A DNA stretch of 64,000 nucleotides from Nevskia sp. (GCA_023229645.1 JALNYU010000022.1:1-64000), one strand, 5' to 3'; numbered from the stretch's first letter, positions 8,532-18,029 are shown. A program made the numbers and translations. Notes: generated by a model not told the origin, from the sequence alone.

Positions 8532-11500
8532 GTGCAGCCTTGCGTTCCAGCAGCCGGCTCATCAGCGCGCGTAGTGCTGAAGGACGGATAGGTTTGGCCA
8601 GGAATCCCCAGCCGGCTTGCCGCGCCATCGTCTTGAGCGCCGCGTCGTCACGCTCGCCGGTCGCCAAAATAACCGGAACGTGCACCGCCCATAGCGCCAG
8701 CAGCGACGGCAGCAACTCGGGGCCGGTGCCGTCGCCTAAGTGATAGTCGAGCACCAGTAAATCGGGCGCTGGCAATGAAACGGCGCGCGCGTGGGCCTCG
8801 GCTGCGCTGCCCACCAACTGCACGCGGCATTGCCAACGGCTGAGCACGGCAGCCATCGCAGTGCGGGTTTGCGGATCGTCGTCGATGCACCAAATGTTGC
8901 GCCCTGCGAACAACGCGTCGTTGTCTTCGTTGGCGGTAATCGGCATCAATTCCGCGCTCGCTGCTGGCCTGACGGCGGCGGCGTCGCCGAGCGGTAACGT
9001 GACAGAAAACACACTGCCGCGACCCAGCCACGAACGTACGGCAATTCGGTGTCCGAGCCGCTTAGCGATACGATCGACAATCGCAAGGCCGAGGCCGGCG
9101 CCACGTTCTTGTACGTCACGGCCGGCATCGAGGCGGCGAAATTCTTCGAAAATCACGGCGTGTTTTGATTCTGGAATGCCCGAGCCGGTATCCCAAACTT
9201 CGATCCGCAGCGTTGCGCCTGCGCGCCGGCAGCCCAGCAGCAGGCGCCCTTGTGGCGTGTAGTGCACGGCATTTGAAAGGAAATTCTGCAAAATCCGACG
9301 CAGCAGCATTTCGTCGCTGCGCACGATGGCGCTGGATGGGCGCCAACGTAAGCCCAGGCCGCGCGCGGCTGCTAACGTGCCGAACTCGTAGCCGAGCGTC
9401 GCCAGCAGCGGCGCCAACGGGAAATCCCGGACGCGGACGTCGATCGCGCCAGATTCCAAGCGCGAAATATCGAGCAAGCTGGAAAGAATTTCGTCCTGCG
9501 CCGCCAAGGCTTTATCGGTATGCGCGGCAAGCTCAGCGCCGTCGGTATCGGCCACCCGTTGCCGTAATGAGGCGATGAACATCCGCGCTGCGTTTAGCGG
9601 TTGCAGCAGATCGTGCACCGCGGCTGAAACAAAACGCGTTTTGTAGCGGTTAGCGCGCTCCGCTTCGGCTTTGGCGGTTTCTAAGGCACGCGTGCGCTCG
9701 GCAACACGCCGCTCCAAGGTATCCGTTAGCGCGCGCAGCGCGGTTTCAGTCTGTTTGTATGCGGTGACATCGCTGTACGACGTGACGTAGCCGATTCCGG
9801 GCAATGGATTGCCGCGGGTTTCGAGCACAGTGCCGTCTGGCATCTGGCGTTGTCGGGCGTGGCGTGCGCCGCTGCGCAAATGCTGCAAACGCCGCCGCAC
9901 TTCAGTTTCCGGATTGCCTGCGCCGAGTAGGCCGCGTATCGCGTTATGACTGAGCAACGCCTCAATCGGCTGACCGACCCGCAGCAATTCCGGCGGATAG
10001 TCGAAAATCTCCGCGTAGCGCCGGTTCCAGGCGATGAGCGCAAGCTGGGTATCAACCACGCTGACGCCTTGCGGTAGGTGCTCCAAGGTTGCCCGCAGTA
10101 ATTCGCGGCTACGCTCGATCTCGCGGATCAATGCCGCGAGGGCGATCACCGTGGCGTTGGTATCGCGTTGGAGATCAGCGAACGTGCCTTCGTATTCGCC
10201 GGTCATCATGACGGTTAGATCGCCCTGGGCGACGGCGGCTTGCACGCGCGCCAGTTCTGATAAGCCGCTATCGGCAGTCTGCATCAGGTGGTTCAGATGC
10301 CGCACCATGTCGCGAAATACGTTCTGAAAGGCAGCCTCGTCACCGCGCACGCTGAAGTCGCCACGCGCCGCGGCCTCGACCAGGGTCACGATCTGCTGCT
10401 GCATCGCGATCAGATTTTGCCGCGCTTTATCGGTTGTCTCGTTGAGCAGCCGCTTCTTGCCGGGCTGAGGCGGCAGCGTGACCGAGAAGTCGCCGACGGC
10501 GTAGCGGTCGATGACTTCGCGCAGCCGCATCGTCACCTCGATCTGTTCGGCGACGAGATCGTTCACGCCGACCGCCATTTCGCGATACACGCCGGTAAAT
10601 GTGTTGGGCTCGATGCGGTGGTCGAGATCGCCGAGCCGATGCGCCTGGGCCAGTTGCCGCTGGCCGTCGACGAAGCGCTGCAGCGTTTCCCGCACCGCCT
10701 GCATCGCCCGCAGCAAATCGCCAATTTGGTCGCGGCGCCGGGTTGTAATGTTGAAGTCAAGCTGCCCCTGGCTGATGCGCCGGGCGATGCCGGTGACCTC
10801 TTCAATTGGCCGCGCAAAGCTGCGCGCGACAAGTAGCGATAGCAGTGTCACCAATGCTGCCGTCACCATCAGTAGTAGCAGCGCGTGGCGGCCGGCAGCG
10901 CGTACATCTTCGAATGCCTCGGCGCTGTCTTGCTGGGTCACCGCGATCCAACCAAGCTTCGTGCGGCGAATATCGGCGATCCGTGCGCGGCCATCGACGC
11001 TGTAGTGCTGCAGGCCTTCGCCGCCGGCCCGCGCGGCAAGAAACGCCGGGTGAGCGCTGTAGTCCTTAAGTTCGAGCAAGCTTGGTTCCAGCGCGCTGGC
11101 GATCAGCCGGCCTTCTGCAGTCATCAAGAACGCGTAGCCGGTGCGGCCGAGATGGGATGAGGTCACGCTCTTGGTGACTTCGTCCAAGGTCGCCGCTTGA
11201 ATCAACATGCCGCCGAGTGCGCCACCGTCCCGCAGGATCGGCACGGCGACTAAAAATGCCGGCCGCTTCGAGGTTCGGCCGATTTGCACTTCGGCGGCGT
11301 GCGGTCGGCCAGCGAGGATGTCGCTGTAATAGGCGCGGTCACGGTAATTCGATGGTGGGCCATCGTCGCTGCGCGCGATATTTGTGCCGTCTAAGCCCGT
11401 GGTATGCAGCAAGTACGCCCAGGGTAGTTGCGGCGCGATCGCCGTCATCACGCGGCGCTGTGCGGCGGTTTGCATCGATTCCATCGCCGGCAATGCGGCG

Positions 11501-11739
11501 GCGGCTTTCATGACCGAGAGATTCAGCGCCGTCCAGTCATCGACTTGTCGCGCGACGCCTTCGGAGAATTGCCGCAGCCGATTTTCTGCGCTTTCCTGAC
11601 CGCGCTCCAATGTGCGGCTGTGTTCCAGCTGCCAGTAGACGGCGAGCGGGAGCAGCGCAACGACCAGAAACGCGGACAACAGGCGCGTGAAGATACCGAC
11701 CCGCTGCGGCAGGCGTAGCAATTGGCGGAACCCTTTCAT
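8518..11739 (-). CDS. Large hybrid sensor histidine kinase (dCACHE-HAMP-PAS-HisKA-HATPase-REC)
   Basis: 1073 residues. Order: one membrane helix near residue 20-40; a large periplasmic double-CACHE sensor to about 280 (SNYRDRAYYSDILAGRP, KRPAFLVAVPI); a second helix near 285-308; HAMP and further HAMP-like segments to ~520; a PAS domain about 545-660 ending in YVTSYSDVTAYKQ; a coiled-coil linker; HisKA with VSAAVHDLLQPLNAARMF; an ATPase domain (NFLSNAVHYT, DTGSGI, GAGLGLAIV); and a C-terminal receiver (DDDPQTRTAM, LLVLDYHLGDG, AKPIRP). The HDLLQPL H-box is the NahK/CrbS form. I prefer the ATG at 11739 to an upstream TTG. CACHE sensors often bind small organic acids, which would fit control of dctA next door; that is inference. 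Confidence 0.87.
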   Translation of the reverse strand: MKGFRQLLRLPQRVGIFTRLLSAFLVVALLPLAVYWQLEHSRTLERGQESAENRLRQFSEGVARQVDDWTALNLSVMKAAAALPAMESMQTAAQRRVMTAIAPQLPWAYLLHTTGLDGTNIARSDDGPPSNYRDRAYYSDILAGRPHAAEVQIGRTSKRPAFLVAVPILRDGGALGGMLIQAATLDEVTKSVTSSHLGRTGYAFLMTAEGRLIASALEPSLLELKDYSAHPAFLAARAGGEGLQHYSVDGRARIADIRRTKLGWIAVTQQDSAEAFEDVRAAGRHALLLLMVTAALVTLLSLLVARSFARPIEEVTGIARRISQGQLDFNITTRRRDQIGDLLRAMQAVRETLQRFVDGQRQLAQAHRLGDLDHRIEPNTFTGVYREMAVGVNDLVAEQIEVTMRLREVIDRYAVGDFSVTLPPQPGKKRLLNETTDKARQNLIAMQQQIVTLVEAAARGDFSVRGDEAAFQNVFRDMVRHLNHLMQTADSGLSELARVQAAVAQGDLTVMMTGEYEGTFADLQRDTNATVIALAALIREIERSRELLRATLEHLPQGVSVVDTQLALIAWNRRYAEIFDYPPELLRVGQPIEALLSHNAIRGLLGAGNPETEVRRRLQHLRSGARHARQRQMPDGTVLETRGNPLPGIGYVTSYSDVTAYKQTETALRALTDTLERRVAERTRALETAKAEAERANRYKTRFVSAAVHDLLQPLNAARMFIASLRQRVADTDGAELAAHTDKALAAQDEILSSLLDISRLESGAIDVRVRDFPLAPLLATLGYEFGTLAAARGLGLRWRPSSAIVRSDEMLLRRILQNFLSNAVHYTPQGRLLLGCRRAGATLRIEVWDTGSGIPESKHAVIFEEFRRLDAGRDVQERGAGLGLAIVDRIAKRLGHRIAVRSWLGRGSVFSVTLPLGDAAAVRPAASAELMPITANEDNDALFAGRNIWCIDDDPQTRTAMAAVLSRWQCRVQLVGSAAEAHARAVSLPAPDLLVLDYHLGDGTGPELLPSLLALWAVHVPVILATGERDDAALKTMARQAGWGFLAKPIRPSALRALMSRLLERKAALTLP

Positions 11740-11764
11740 CCGACCCCGCAATGACGACGCGCGG

Positions 11765-11798
11765 AAAACGACCGGCCCGGCGCGCGGCGGGCCGGTCG
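11765..11798 (-). terminator. Rho-independent terminator of the porin gene
   Basis: An 11-bp perfect stem (CGACCGGCCCG at 11769-11779 with 11788-11798) and an 8-nt loop are followed on the minus strand by TTTT. It sits 22 bp after the porin stop codon. Confidence 0.85.
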
Positions 11799-11820
11799 AT
11801 TATCCCGCATCGCCGCCGCT

Positions 11821-13119
11821 TTACCAGTTCAGCTGAAAGCGCAGCGCCAGCGTGTTCGGCTTGTCGACTTGGCCATTGACGCGTTCGGCGCGGCCCAGAA
11901 TGTAGTTCACCAGCACGCGCGTGTTCGGATTGAAGTAATAATTGAAGCCCACTGTGTCTGAGGTGACTTCGCGGATCGCTGTTGCCGCCGTCGCGTCTTC
12001 GTTGCGGGCAAATTCGTGTCGGGCAACCAACTCTACGGCGCCAAAGCTATTTTTCGGTTTGATGCTCTTAAACGAGCCGCGCACGGTGTTGTAGGTTTTG
12101 GCTTCACCGAACACGTTATAGCTGAGCGTCACGTGGTAGAGGTCAGTATTGGTATGACGCAGCGCGCTGCTTTCGTCCTGGCCGTAGCGGGCGTGAACGT
12201 ATTCGCTTTGCAGATAAAGTGGCCCGAATACGCCGGCCAGTTCGCCTGCGTAATAGCGCGCGTTTTCGTTGCCGGTAGTGCCGCCGAGCGAGGCCGTGGG
12301 GCCGCGTAGGCCGGCATACGAGAACAAGGTGCTGACGTTGCCCGCCGGCGATCCGGGCGCGCCGCGCGGATTTTCCTGACTCGCAGAAATGCCAAGGTGC
12401 AAGATTCGCCCCGGCGACTGCACGGGCGCCCAGGTTGCGCGGGCGCTCAGCGCCGTGCCTTCGGTCGATGGGGTGTTATCGCGGCGCAGATTGAAGGCGC
12501 CGACGCCGAATGTGGCGTTGGGTACCGGGTTGAATTGGTAGCCGAGGCCGATCAGGAAAAACCGGCTGATGCCGCCGCGATAGACGCCGCCTGAGCTGGT
12601 AATGGCACGTTCGATAATCGTGATTTCGTTCGAGCTGGTGTTGTCTTCGATCGAGCGAAATGGCGTGAACTGGCCGATAAAAAACTTACCGAGGCCAAAT
12701 TTGTGGGCGATGTAAAGCTCTTGAAACGCAACGCTGCTGGACGTCGTGGCCTGGCCGGTCACGGTGGTCGTCGTCGGTAGATTGCCGCCTGCGGACTGCG
12801 CGAAATCCGGTGTGAAGTTGTATTCCCAGCCGAGCGCCTTGCCCGAAAAAGTCAGACGCGCGCGGCGGAAGAACGCCGAGCTGTTGCTGGGGATCAGCGC
12901 TGAGCCAAACGCTGCCGAGTTGTCCTCAGAAACCAAGTTGGCGTCGAGATGAACGCGGCCGCCGATGTTGAGCTCGTAGGCGCCGTCATCCGAGCGGACG
13001 GTCAAGCCGCCTTTGGTTTCAACCGTTGCAGCCTGTGCTGCTGTGGCCGTGACCGCCGATACCGCCAAAAATAACGTGCTGATTGCGCGTGTTGCGTGCC
13101 GAGATTTAACGTTTTGCAT
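11821..13119 (-). CDS. Outer-membrane porin, OprO/OprP (phosphate-selective porin) family
   Basis: 432 residues from the ATG at 13117-13119, which has GGGGGAG 4 bases upstream. A signal peptide ends near AATAAQAA. The mature part begins with a short beta-rich segment (KGGLTVRSDDGAYELNIGGRV), then FFRRARLTFSGKALGWEYNF, as in OprO/OprP-like porins, and ends in LALRFQLNW with the aromatic C-terminal residue needed for beta-barrel assembly. The family includes phosphate and other anion porins, so the substrate is not certain. Its position between a hybrid kinase/dctA cluster and malic enzyme suggests organic-anion uptake. Confidence 0.85.
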   Translation of the reverse strand: MQNVKSRHATRAISTLFLAVSAVTATAAQAATVETKGGLTVRSDDGAYELNIGGRVHLDANLVSEDNSAAFGSALIPSNSSAFFRRARLTFSGKALGWEYNFTPDFAQSAGGNLPTTTTVTGQATTSSSVAFQELYIAHKFGLGKFFIGQFTPFRSIEDNTSSNEITIIERAITSSGGVYRGGISRFFLIGLGYQFNPVPNATFGVGAFNLRRDNTPSTEGTALSARATWAPVQSPGRILHLGISASQENPRGAPGSPAGNVSTLFSYAGLRGPTASLGGTTGNENARYYAGELAGVFGPLYLQSEYVHARYGQDESSALRHTNTDLYHVTLSYNVFGEAKTYNTVRGSFKSIKPKNSFGAVELVARHEFARNEDATAATAIREVTSDTVGFNYYFNPNTRVLVNYILGRAERVNGQVDKPNTLALRFQLNW

Positions 13120-13357
13120 GACGCTCCCCCTTATGAACCGCTTTTTGTTGGGGGATCGTCCGCCGATTCGGCGGGCGTGAAAATAACTCGATAGTGTTAG
13201 CGCTTTACACCGAGCGGCGGCGATCGACGACAATAGCCGAGTAAATTGTGCTCCCGGCACTGGGTTTGGCGCGTTGCGCCTTTTGATCACCGGCGGCGCA
13301 TGGGAGCGCGTGCCGTGATCGTCATGAGTGTCTTCGAGACCTCGATCAGGACCAATA

Positions 13358-15646
13358 ATGACTGCGGATAATGGCTTTCGTCAGGCGGCGCTGGATTACC
13401 ACGAGTTTCCTGCGCCGGGGAAATTAACCGTCACGCCGACCAAGCCGATGGTCAACCAGCGCGATCTCGCCTTGGCTTATTCGCCAGGGGTGGCCGCGGC
13501 TTGCGAAGAAATTGTTGCCGACCCGATTAATGCCCTGCGCTACACCGCGCGCGGCAATCTGGTCGCTGTGATCACCAACGGCACCGCGGTACTGGGTCTG
13601 GGCGCCATCGGCCCGCTGGCAGCGAAGCCGGTGATGGAAGGCAAGGCGGTGTTGTTCAAGAAATTTGCTGGCATCGATGTCTTTGATATCGAAATCGACC
13701 AGCGCGATCCGGACAAACTCATTGAAGTGATCGCGGCGTTGGAGCCGACATTCGGCGGCATCAACCTCGAAGACATTAAAGCGCCCGAATGTTTTTATAT
13801 CGAGCGGCAACTGCGCAGCCGGATGAAAATTCCGGTATTCCACGACGATCAGCACGGCACTGCGATTATTGTCGGTGCTGCGGTAACGAATGGCTTGAAG
13901 GTCGTCGGTAAAGCGATGGATCAGGTCAAGCTCGTCGTCAGCGGCGCTGGCGCCGCAGCTTTGGCTTGCGTCGATTTATTGGTTGATCTCGGCCTTCCGG
14001 TTGCGAATATCTGGCTGACCGATCTCGCTGGCGTGGTCTACCAAGGCCGCACCGAGTTGATGGACCCGGATAAGGCGCGCTTCGCCCAGGAAACCGAAGC
14101 CCGCAGCTTGGCCGAGGTTATCGCTGGCGCTGATATTTTCCTCGGCCTTTCTGCAGGCGGTGTACTGAAGCCGGAAATGGTCGTGACGATGGCGGAAAGG
14201 CCGCTGGTATTTGCGCTCGCCAATCCGGTGCCGGAAATTTTGCCGGAGGAAGTAAAGGCAGTGCGCAGTGACGCCATCATCGCCACCGGCCGCAGCGATT
14301 ACCCCAATCAAGTCAACAACGTGCTGTGTTTCCCGTTTATTTTTCGCGGCGCGCTCGATGCCGGCGCAACGACGATCACACGGGAAATGGAGATCGCCGT
14401 TGTTCACGCGATTGCCGAGTTGGCGCGCCAAGAGCAGAGCGATATTGTCGCCAGCGCTTACGGCAGCGAGCGCGTTTCGTTCGGTCCGGAATACCTGATT
14501 CCGAAACCGTTTGATCCGCGCCTGATCGTTAAGATCGCGCCGGCGGTGGCGCGGGCGGCAATGGCTTCCGGCGTTGCGACGCGGCCGATTGATGATTTCG
14601 ACGCCTACGAGCAGCGTTTGCAGCAGTTCGTGTATCAAAGCGGCACGTTGATGCGGCCAATTTTTGCCGCCGCGCGGAAAGCGGCGCCGGAGACCAAGCG
14701 CATCATTTACGCCGAAGGCGAGGACGAGCGCGTGCTGCGCGCCGTGCAAATCGTCGTCGACGAGCGTTTGGCGAGGCCGATATTGGTCGGCCGGCCCGGC
14801 GTGATCGAGATGCGGATTGAGCGCTTCGGCTTGCGTATGCGGGCAGGTGAAGATTTCACGATCATCAACCCGGAGCACGACAGCCGTTATCCGGAATACT
14901 GGCGCGAGTACCACGCGCTGATGTCGCGGCGCGGCGTATCGATGCAGTTCGCCAAGCTCGAAGTCCGGCGCCGGACGACGTTGATCGCTTCGCTCTTGCT
15001 GCGCAACGGCGAAGCCGACGGCATGATTTGCGGCACGCTCAGCGGCTTCGAGCGGCATCTGGAGTTTATCGATCAGGTGATCGGCAAGGCGCCGGGGCGG
15101 AATTACTACGGCGCGATGAACGTGCTGATTTTGCCGAATCGTCTGTTGTTCCTCGTCGATACCCACGTCAACCCGGATCCCTGCGCACAAGCGCTGGCCG
15201 AGATCACCGTGATGGCGGCCTGCGAGATGCGCCGGTTCGGCATTGAGCCGAAGGCGGCCTTGCTCTCGCACTCCAATTTCGGCAGCCACAACACGCCGTC
15301 GGCGCTGAAGATGCGGGATACATTGGCATTGCTGCGGCAGTTGGCGCCGGATCTGGAAGTCGACGGCGAAATGCACGGTGATTGTGCGTTGGACGAAAGC
15401 GTGCGGAAGGCGATACTGCCGGACTCGACCTTAAGCGGCTCGGCCAATTTGCTGGTGATGCCGAACATCGATACCGCCAACATCGCCTACAACCTATTGA
15501 AGTGCGCGGCTGGCAATAACATCGCGATCGGCCCGGTGCTCTTGGGCGGTGCAGCGCCGGTTCATATCCTGACGCCGTCAACGACGGTGCGCCGCATCGT
15601 CAACATGACCGCGCTGACCGTCGTCGAGGCCAACGCCGGGAAATAG
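13358..15646 (+). CDS. maeB: NADP-dependent malic enzyme with C-terminal phosphotransacetylase-like domain
   Basis: 762 residues, matching MaeB (about 760). It decarboxylates malate to pyruvate with NADPH production. Domain order: malic N-terminal domain about 15-150 (LAYSPGVAAAC, ITNGTAVLGLG, KFAGIDVFDIE); NAD-binding domain about 165-400 (FHDDQHGTAI, VVSGAGAAALAC); then a PTA-like domain from ~430 (RIIYAEGEDERVLRA, SGSANLLVMPNIDTANIAYN), which in MaeB is regulatory rather than catalytic. I chose the ATG at 13358, preceded by AGGA. It runs divergently from the porin gene. Together with DctA it would feed imported C4 acids into pyruvate. Confidence 0.95.
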   Translation: MTADNGFRQAALDYHEFPAPGKLTVTPTKPMVNQRDLALAYSPGVAAACEEIVADPINALRYTARGNLVAVITNGTAVLGLGAIGPLAAKPVMEGKAVLFKKFAGIDVFDIEIDQRDPDKLIEVIAALEPTFGGINLEDIKAPECFYIERQLRSRMKIPVFHDDQHGTAIIVGAAVTNGLKVVGKAMDQVKLVVSGAGAAALACVDLLVDLGLPVANIWLTDLAGVVYQGRTELMDPDKARFAQETEARSLAEVIAGADIFLGLSAGGVLKPEMVVTMAERPLVFALANPVPEILPEEVKAVRSDAIIATGRSDYPNQVNNVLCFPFIFRGALDAGATTITREMEIAVVHAIAELARQEQSDIVASAYGSERVSFGPEYLIPKPFDPRLIVKIAPAVARAAMASGVATRPIDDFDAYEQRLQQFVYQSGTLMRPIFAAARKAAPETKRIIYAEGEDERVLRAVQIVVDERLARPILVGRPGVIEMRIERFGLRMRAGEDFTIINPEHDSRYPEYWREYHALMSRRGVSMQFAKLEVRRRTTLIASLLLRNGEADGMICGTLSGFERHLEFIDQVIGKAPGRNYYGAMNVLILPNRLLFLVDTHVNPDPCAQALAEITVMAACEMRRFGIEPKAALLSHSNFGSHNTPSALKMRDTLALLRQLAPDLEVDGEMHGDCALDESVRKAILPDSTLSGSANLLVMPNIDTANIAYNLLKCAAGNNIAIGPVLLGGAAPVHILTPSTTVRRIVNMTALTVVEANAGK

Positions 15647-15667
15647 CGCGAGTGGGTCGGCGGCGGC

Positions 15668-16648
15668 CTATGGCAGCACTGGCACGCCGCTGACGAACGC
15701 TTTGCGGATATTGCGACCGCAGGCGACGCTATCCAGCGCCACGGTGCGCCCAAGTCGCTCGCGGGCGAGGATGCCGTAGCGGGTTTTGTCGGCCGAGATC
15801 CACGGATAAAAACCTTCGAGCCCCGGGCTGGAATAGCTGCCATCGCCGGTCGCAGGGTCATCTTCAAGCCAGTGGTTGAGGCTGTAATGCCAGGCCTCTT
15901 TCACTGGGCTGTTGTGGGCTTCCGCGCAGCGGGCCGGCAGCGTACAAACGGGGTCGCTGCCCAGCGCATCGTGCATTCTCAATTTGCCGCTGAGGATTTT
16001 GCGCAGAAACGCGGCGTAAGCGGCCGGCGTGCCCTGCATGCCGCCGGCTGGCAACGGCCGGAAGTAGGACAAGCCGATATCGCTGCCGAGATAGCTGAGC
16101 ACTTCTTGCGTAAGGTGTTCCGCGTCGAGGTTGCCGAGCCCGAGATCGACGGCCAATTGTTGGTCGTGACCGCCGCCGTAATAAAAGTAGCCGACATCAT
16201 CGGGATTAATTTTGGCGTTCGAGCGCGCGTTCAGGCAGGCCGCAACGGTTTTTGCGCGCGGGCACGCGAGCAGCGGGAACGACGTTTGGCCAGAACGCAT
16301 TTCCAACTGCGCACGTTGCGCGGCGCTGAGTTCTTGGCCGGGGCCGATTTTCTCCAACACATACGCGCCCCAAACCCACTTCGACGCCGAGGCGATTTTC
16401 ATCGGCGTGTCGGTCGAATAATCTGAACCAATACTGCCGCTGACCAGCGGCCCGTGGACATCGCCGATCTCCCAATAAAACGCGCCGAGCTTTTTGCACG
16501 CCGCGCCTTCACGCGCCGTGCGCTCGGCGGCAGCGTTGGCTGCACCGCTCGGTGCGGCATTAACGGCGGCGACGGTGCAAAAACCCATGACGACGGCCGC
16601 CAGCCGAATGGCGCTGGAAACGCGCGAGAAAAGTAAACGTTTGATCAT
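15668..16648 (-). CDS. Secreted serine hydrolase with SxxK motif (beta-lactamase/transpeptidase-like)
   Basis: 326 residues with an N-terminal signal peptide (IRLAAVVMGFCTVAAVNA). The segment SDYSTDTPMKIASASKWVWG contains S87-A-S-K90, matching the SxxK nucleophile/base pair of penicillin-binding-like serine hydrolases. A Tyr-rich part follows (DVGYFYYGGGHDQQL), possibly the second motif. Four or five cysteines suggest periplasmic disulfides. The family is poorly characterised, and I would not call it a true beta-lactamase. It converges on maeB with 21 bp between the stop codons. Confidence 0.7.
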   Translation of the reverse strand: MIKRLLFSRVSSAIRLAAVVMGFCTVAAVNAAPSGAANAAAERTAREGAACKKLGAFYWEIGDVHGPLVSGSIGSDYSTDTPMKIASASKWVWGAYVLEKIGPGQELSAAQRAQLEMRSGQTSFPLLACPRAKTVAACLNARSNAKINPDDVGYFYYGGGHDQQLAVDLGLGNLDAEHLTQEVLSYLGSDIGLSYFRPLPAGGMQGTPAAYAAFLRKILSGKLRMHDALGSDPVCTLPARCAEAHNSPVKEAWHYSLNHWLEDDPATGDGSYSSPGLEGFYPWISADKTRYGILARERLGRTVALDSVACGRNIRKAFVSGVPVLP

Positions 16649-17089
16649 GTAAGCGCTCGGCGCACAACGGGTTGAGCGACGAAGATTGCGTCGCGAGTCC
16701 GGCTATAAGAACGCGTTGGCGCGAAAACGGTTTACGGCGTCAAATCCGATTGTTTGAGGACGTTGATCCGATGATTCCCGCATTCCGCGCAAAATAAGCA
16801 GTCGATGAACGGTATTTCAGCCTGAAACAGGCCGCTTGGCGCGTGCGTGCAGGCACCGCTTTCTGAAATTAAAAATATATTCATGTTCTTATTTTTAAAT
16901 AATTAAATTAAAAAATCCACAAGACATTGCGAGTCGTTGGTAAGGTCGATAACCGCGCGAATTCGTACTGGAATGAATCGGCTATACAAAACCGGAACTT
17001 GACAGTCAAGTGCTGGCTGTTATGATCAGTTTGCGCCGTGTTGCGTTGCAACAATTTGGCGTTCCGATTGAACTCATATGGAGCTGCCT
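16649..17089. other. Intergenic region upstream of the phasin gene
   Basis: 441 bp without a supported gene. It contains an AT-rich tract at about 16865-16918 and the strong phasin promoter at 16999-17026. I see no further gene or RNA here. Confidence 0.6.
16999..17026 (+). promoter_or_regulatory. Strong sigma70 promoter of the phasin gene with palindromic -35
   Basis: TTGACA at 16999-17004 is a perfect -35. TATGAT at 17021-17026 is a near-perfect -10, with a 16-bp spacer. The -35 is embedded in the 13-bp palindrome CTTGACAGTCAAG (16998-17010), which could be a repressor site. The start codon is 63 bp downstream. Confidence 0.75.
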
Positions 17090-17569
17090 ATGAAACTGCA
17101 GAGCGTAGTAAACGACGTGAAGGGCCGTGTAGAACTCATTTCCGATCGGGGCCAGAAAGTGGTCACGGTATCGCGAGATAGCTTGAAGCAGGCCGGCGGC
17201 ATCGTCGCTGAAGGCCTACAGACGTTAGTAAACACCCAGACCAGCGCTGCGAAGGATCTCTATTCCGCCGCCCGCACCGGTTTGGAAAAGGCAAAGACTG
17301 ATGGTCTGCGCGCCGTCGCTGCGGACCCAATTCGTTATTTGCCGAAAGTCGACAAACTCGTTGTGCCGTTTAACCACAGTGTTACGGTGGTAAGCAAAAC
17401 GGGCGACGAGTTGTATCAGGTTGCCAAAACCGGTTTTAGCCGCATTCAGGCGCAAATCGCCGGGAAAGCGACCCCCGTTGCCAGCGCCACGAAAAAGGCG
17501 AAAACGGCGGTGCGCAAGACCAAGACGACGGTCAAAAAAGTCGTTGCCAAGGCTGTTGAGGCTGAGTAA
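17090..17569 (+). CDS. Phasin-like protein with Lys/Ala-rich basic tail
   Basis: 159 residues, highly charged and mostly helical. The body resembles phasin-family proteins that coat polyhydroxyalkanoate granules, with long amphipathic helices and repeated Val/Ala/Lys heptads. The last ~35 residues are basic and Ala-rich (KKAKTAVRKTKTTVKKVVAK), like the DNA-binding tails of PhaF and histone H1-like proteins. The ATG at 17090 is chosen because GGAG lies 6-7 bases upstream; an in-frame ATG at 17078 overlaps that site. A phaR regulator 20 kb away supports PHA metabolism in this genome. No PHA synthase is in the window. Confidence 0.65.
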   Translation: MKLQSVVNDVKGRVELISDRGQKVVTVSRDSLKQAGGIVAEGLQTLVNTQTSAAKDLYSAARTGLEKAKTDGLRAVAADPIRYLPKVDKLVVPFNHSVTVVSKTGDELYQVAKTGFSRIQAQIAGKATPVASATKKAKTAVRKTKTTVKKVVAKAVEAE

Positions 17570-17579
17570 CCGCTAAACA

Positions 17580-17617
17580 CGCATGACTGGCGCGCATCGC
17601 TGCGTGCTAGTCATGCG
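17580..17617. terminator. Hairpin between convergent phasin and DUF6489 genes
   Basis: CGCATGACT at 17580-17588 pairs perfectly with 17609-17617, with a GC-rich inner loop. It is positioned to serve both genes, but there is no clear T-run on either strand. Confidence 0.5.
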
Positions 17618-17632
17618 GTTGGTGTTGTCGGC

Positions 17633-17980
17633 TTACTTTGCAGTTGGCGGGGACGCTGCGCTTTCCGGGGCTGGCGTTTGTTGGGCCCGTCGCCGCGGCG
17701 CCTTCTTGGCTGTTGCGCGCTGTTTTGCCCGGGTGGCGTGCGGTTTCGCCGGCGAGGTCTTAGTTTTTGCCGCAGCGACAATCTTCTGCCAAGCGCTGCT
17801 TTGCCGCAGCGATTGCAAGTTGTCGCGGACAAAACTGGCGGGGTCAAAGTTATCGCTCGCAGCGCCAACTTTTTCGCGCAGAAATTGAATCAAATCTTCT
17901 TGAAAGCCGGCGACGTCCGGCAGGCCGAGGAACCGGCGCAGTTCGTCCGGTTCGACATCAATTTCGATCTTGATCCGCAT
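17633..17980 (-). CDS. DUF6489-type protein with basic Ala/Pro/Lys tail
   Basis: 115 residues. The N-terminal ~45 residues (MRIKIEIDVEPDELRRFLGLPDVAGFQEDL) match what I recall of the DUF6489 family, of unknown function. The last ~45 residues are low-complexity and basic (TRAKQRATAKKAPRRRA). It converges on the phasin gene, and both proteins end in Lys/Ala-rich tails. A role at PHA granules or on nucleic acid is a guess from this. Confidence 0.7.
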   Translation of the reverse strand: MRIKIEIDVEPDELRRFLGLPDVAGFQEDLIQFLREKVGAASDNFDPASFVRDNLQSLRQSSAWQKIVAAAKTKTSPAKPHATRAKQRATAKKAPRRRAQQTPAPESAASPPTAK

Positions 17981-18029
17981 TGCTGCTTCCCTTCTTGGCG
18001 TTGTGGCGTCCGAGCCACTTTAGCGCGCC

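Noticed and set aside
13976..15376. 466-codon open frame on the minus strand inside maeB
   Set aside because: It is antisense to an intact, motif-rich malic enzyme. Its translation is His/Arg/Gln-rich with no family features, as expected for a shadow frame in GC-rich DNA.
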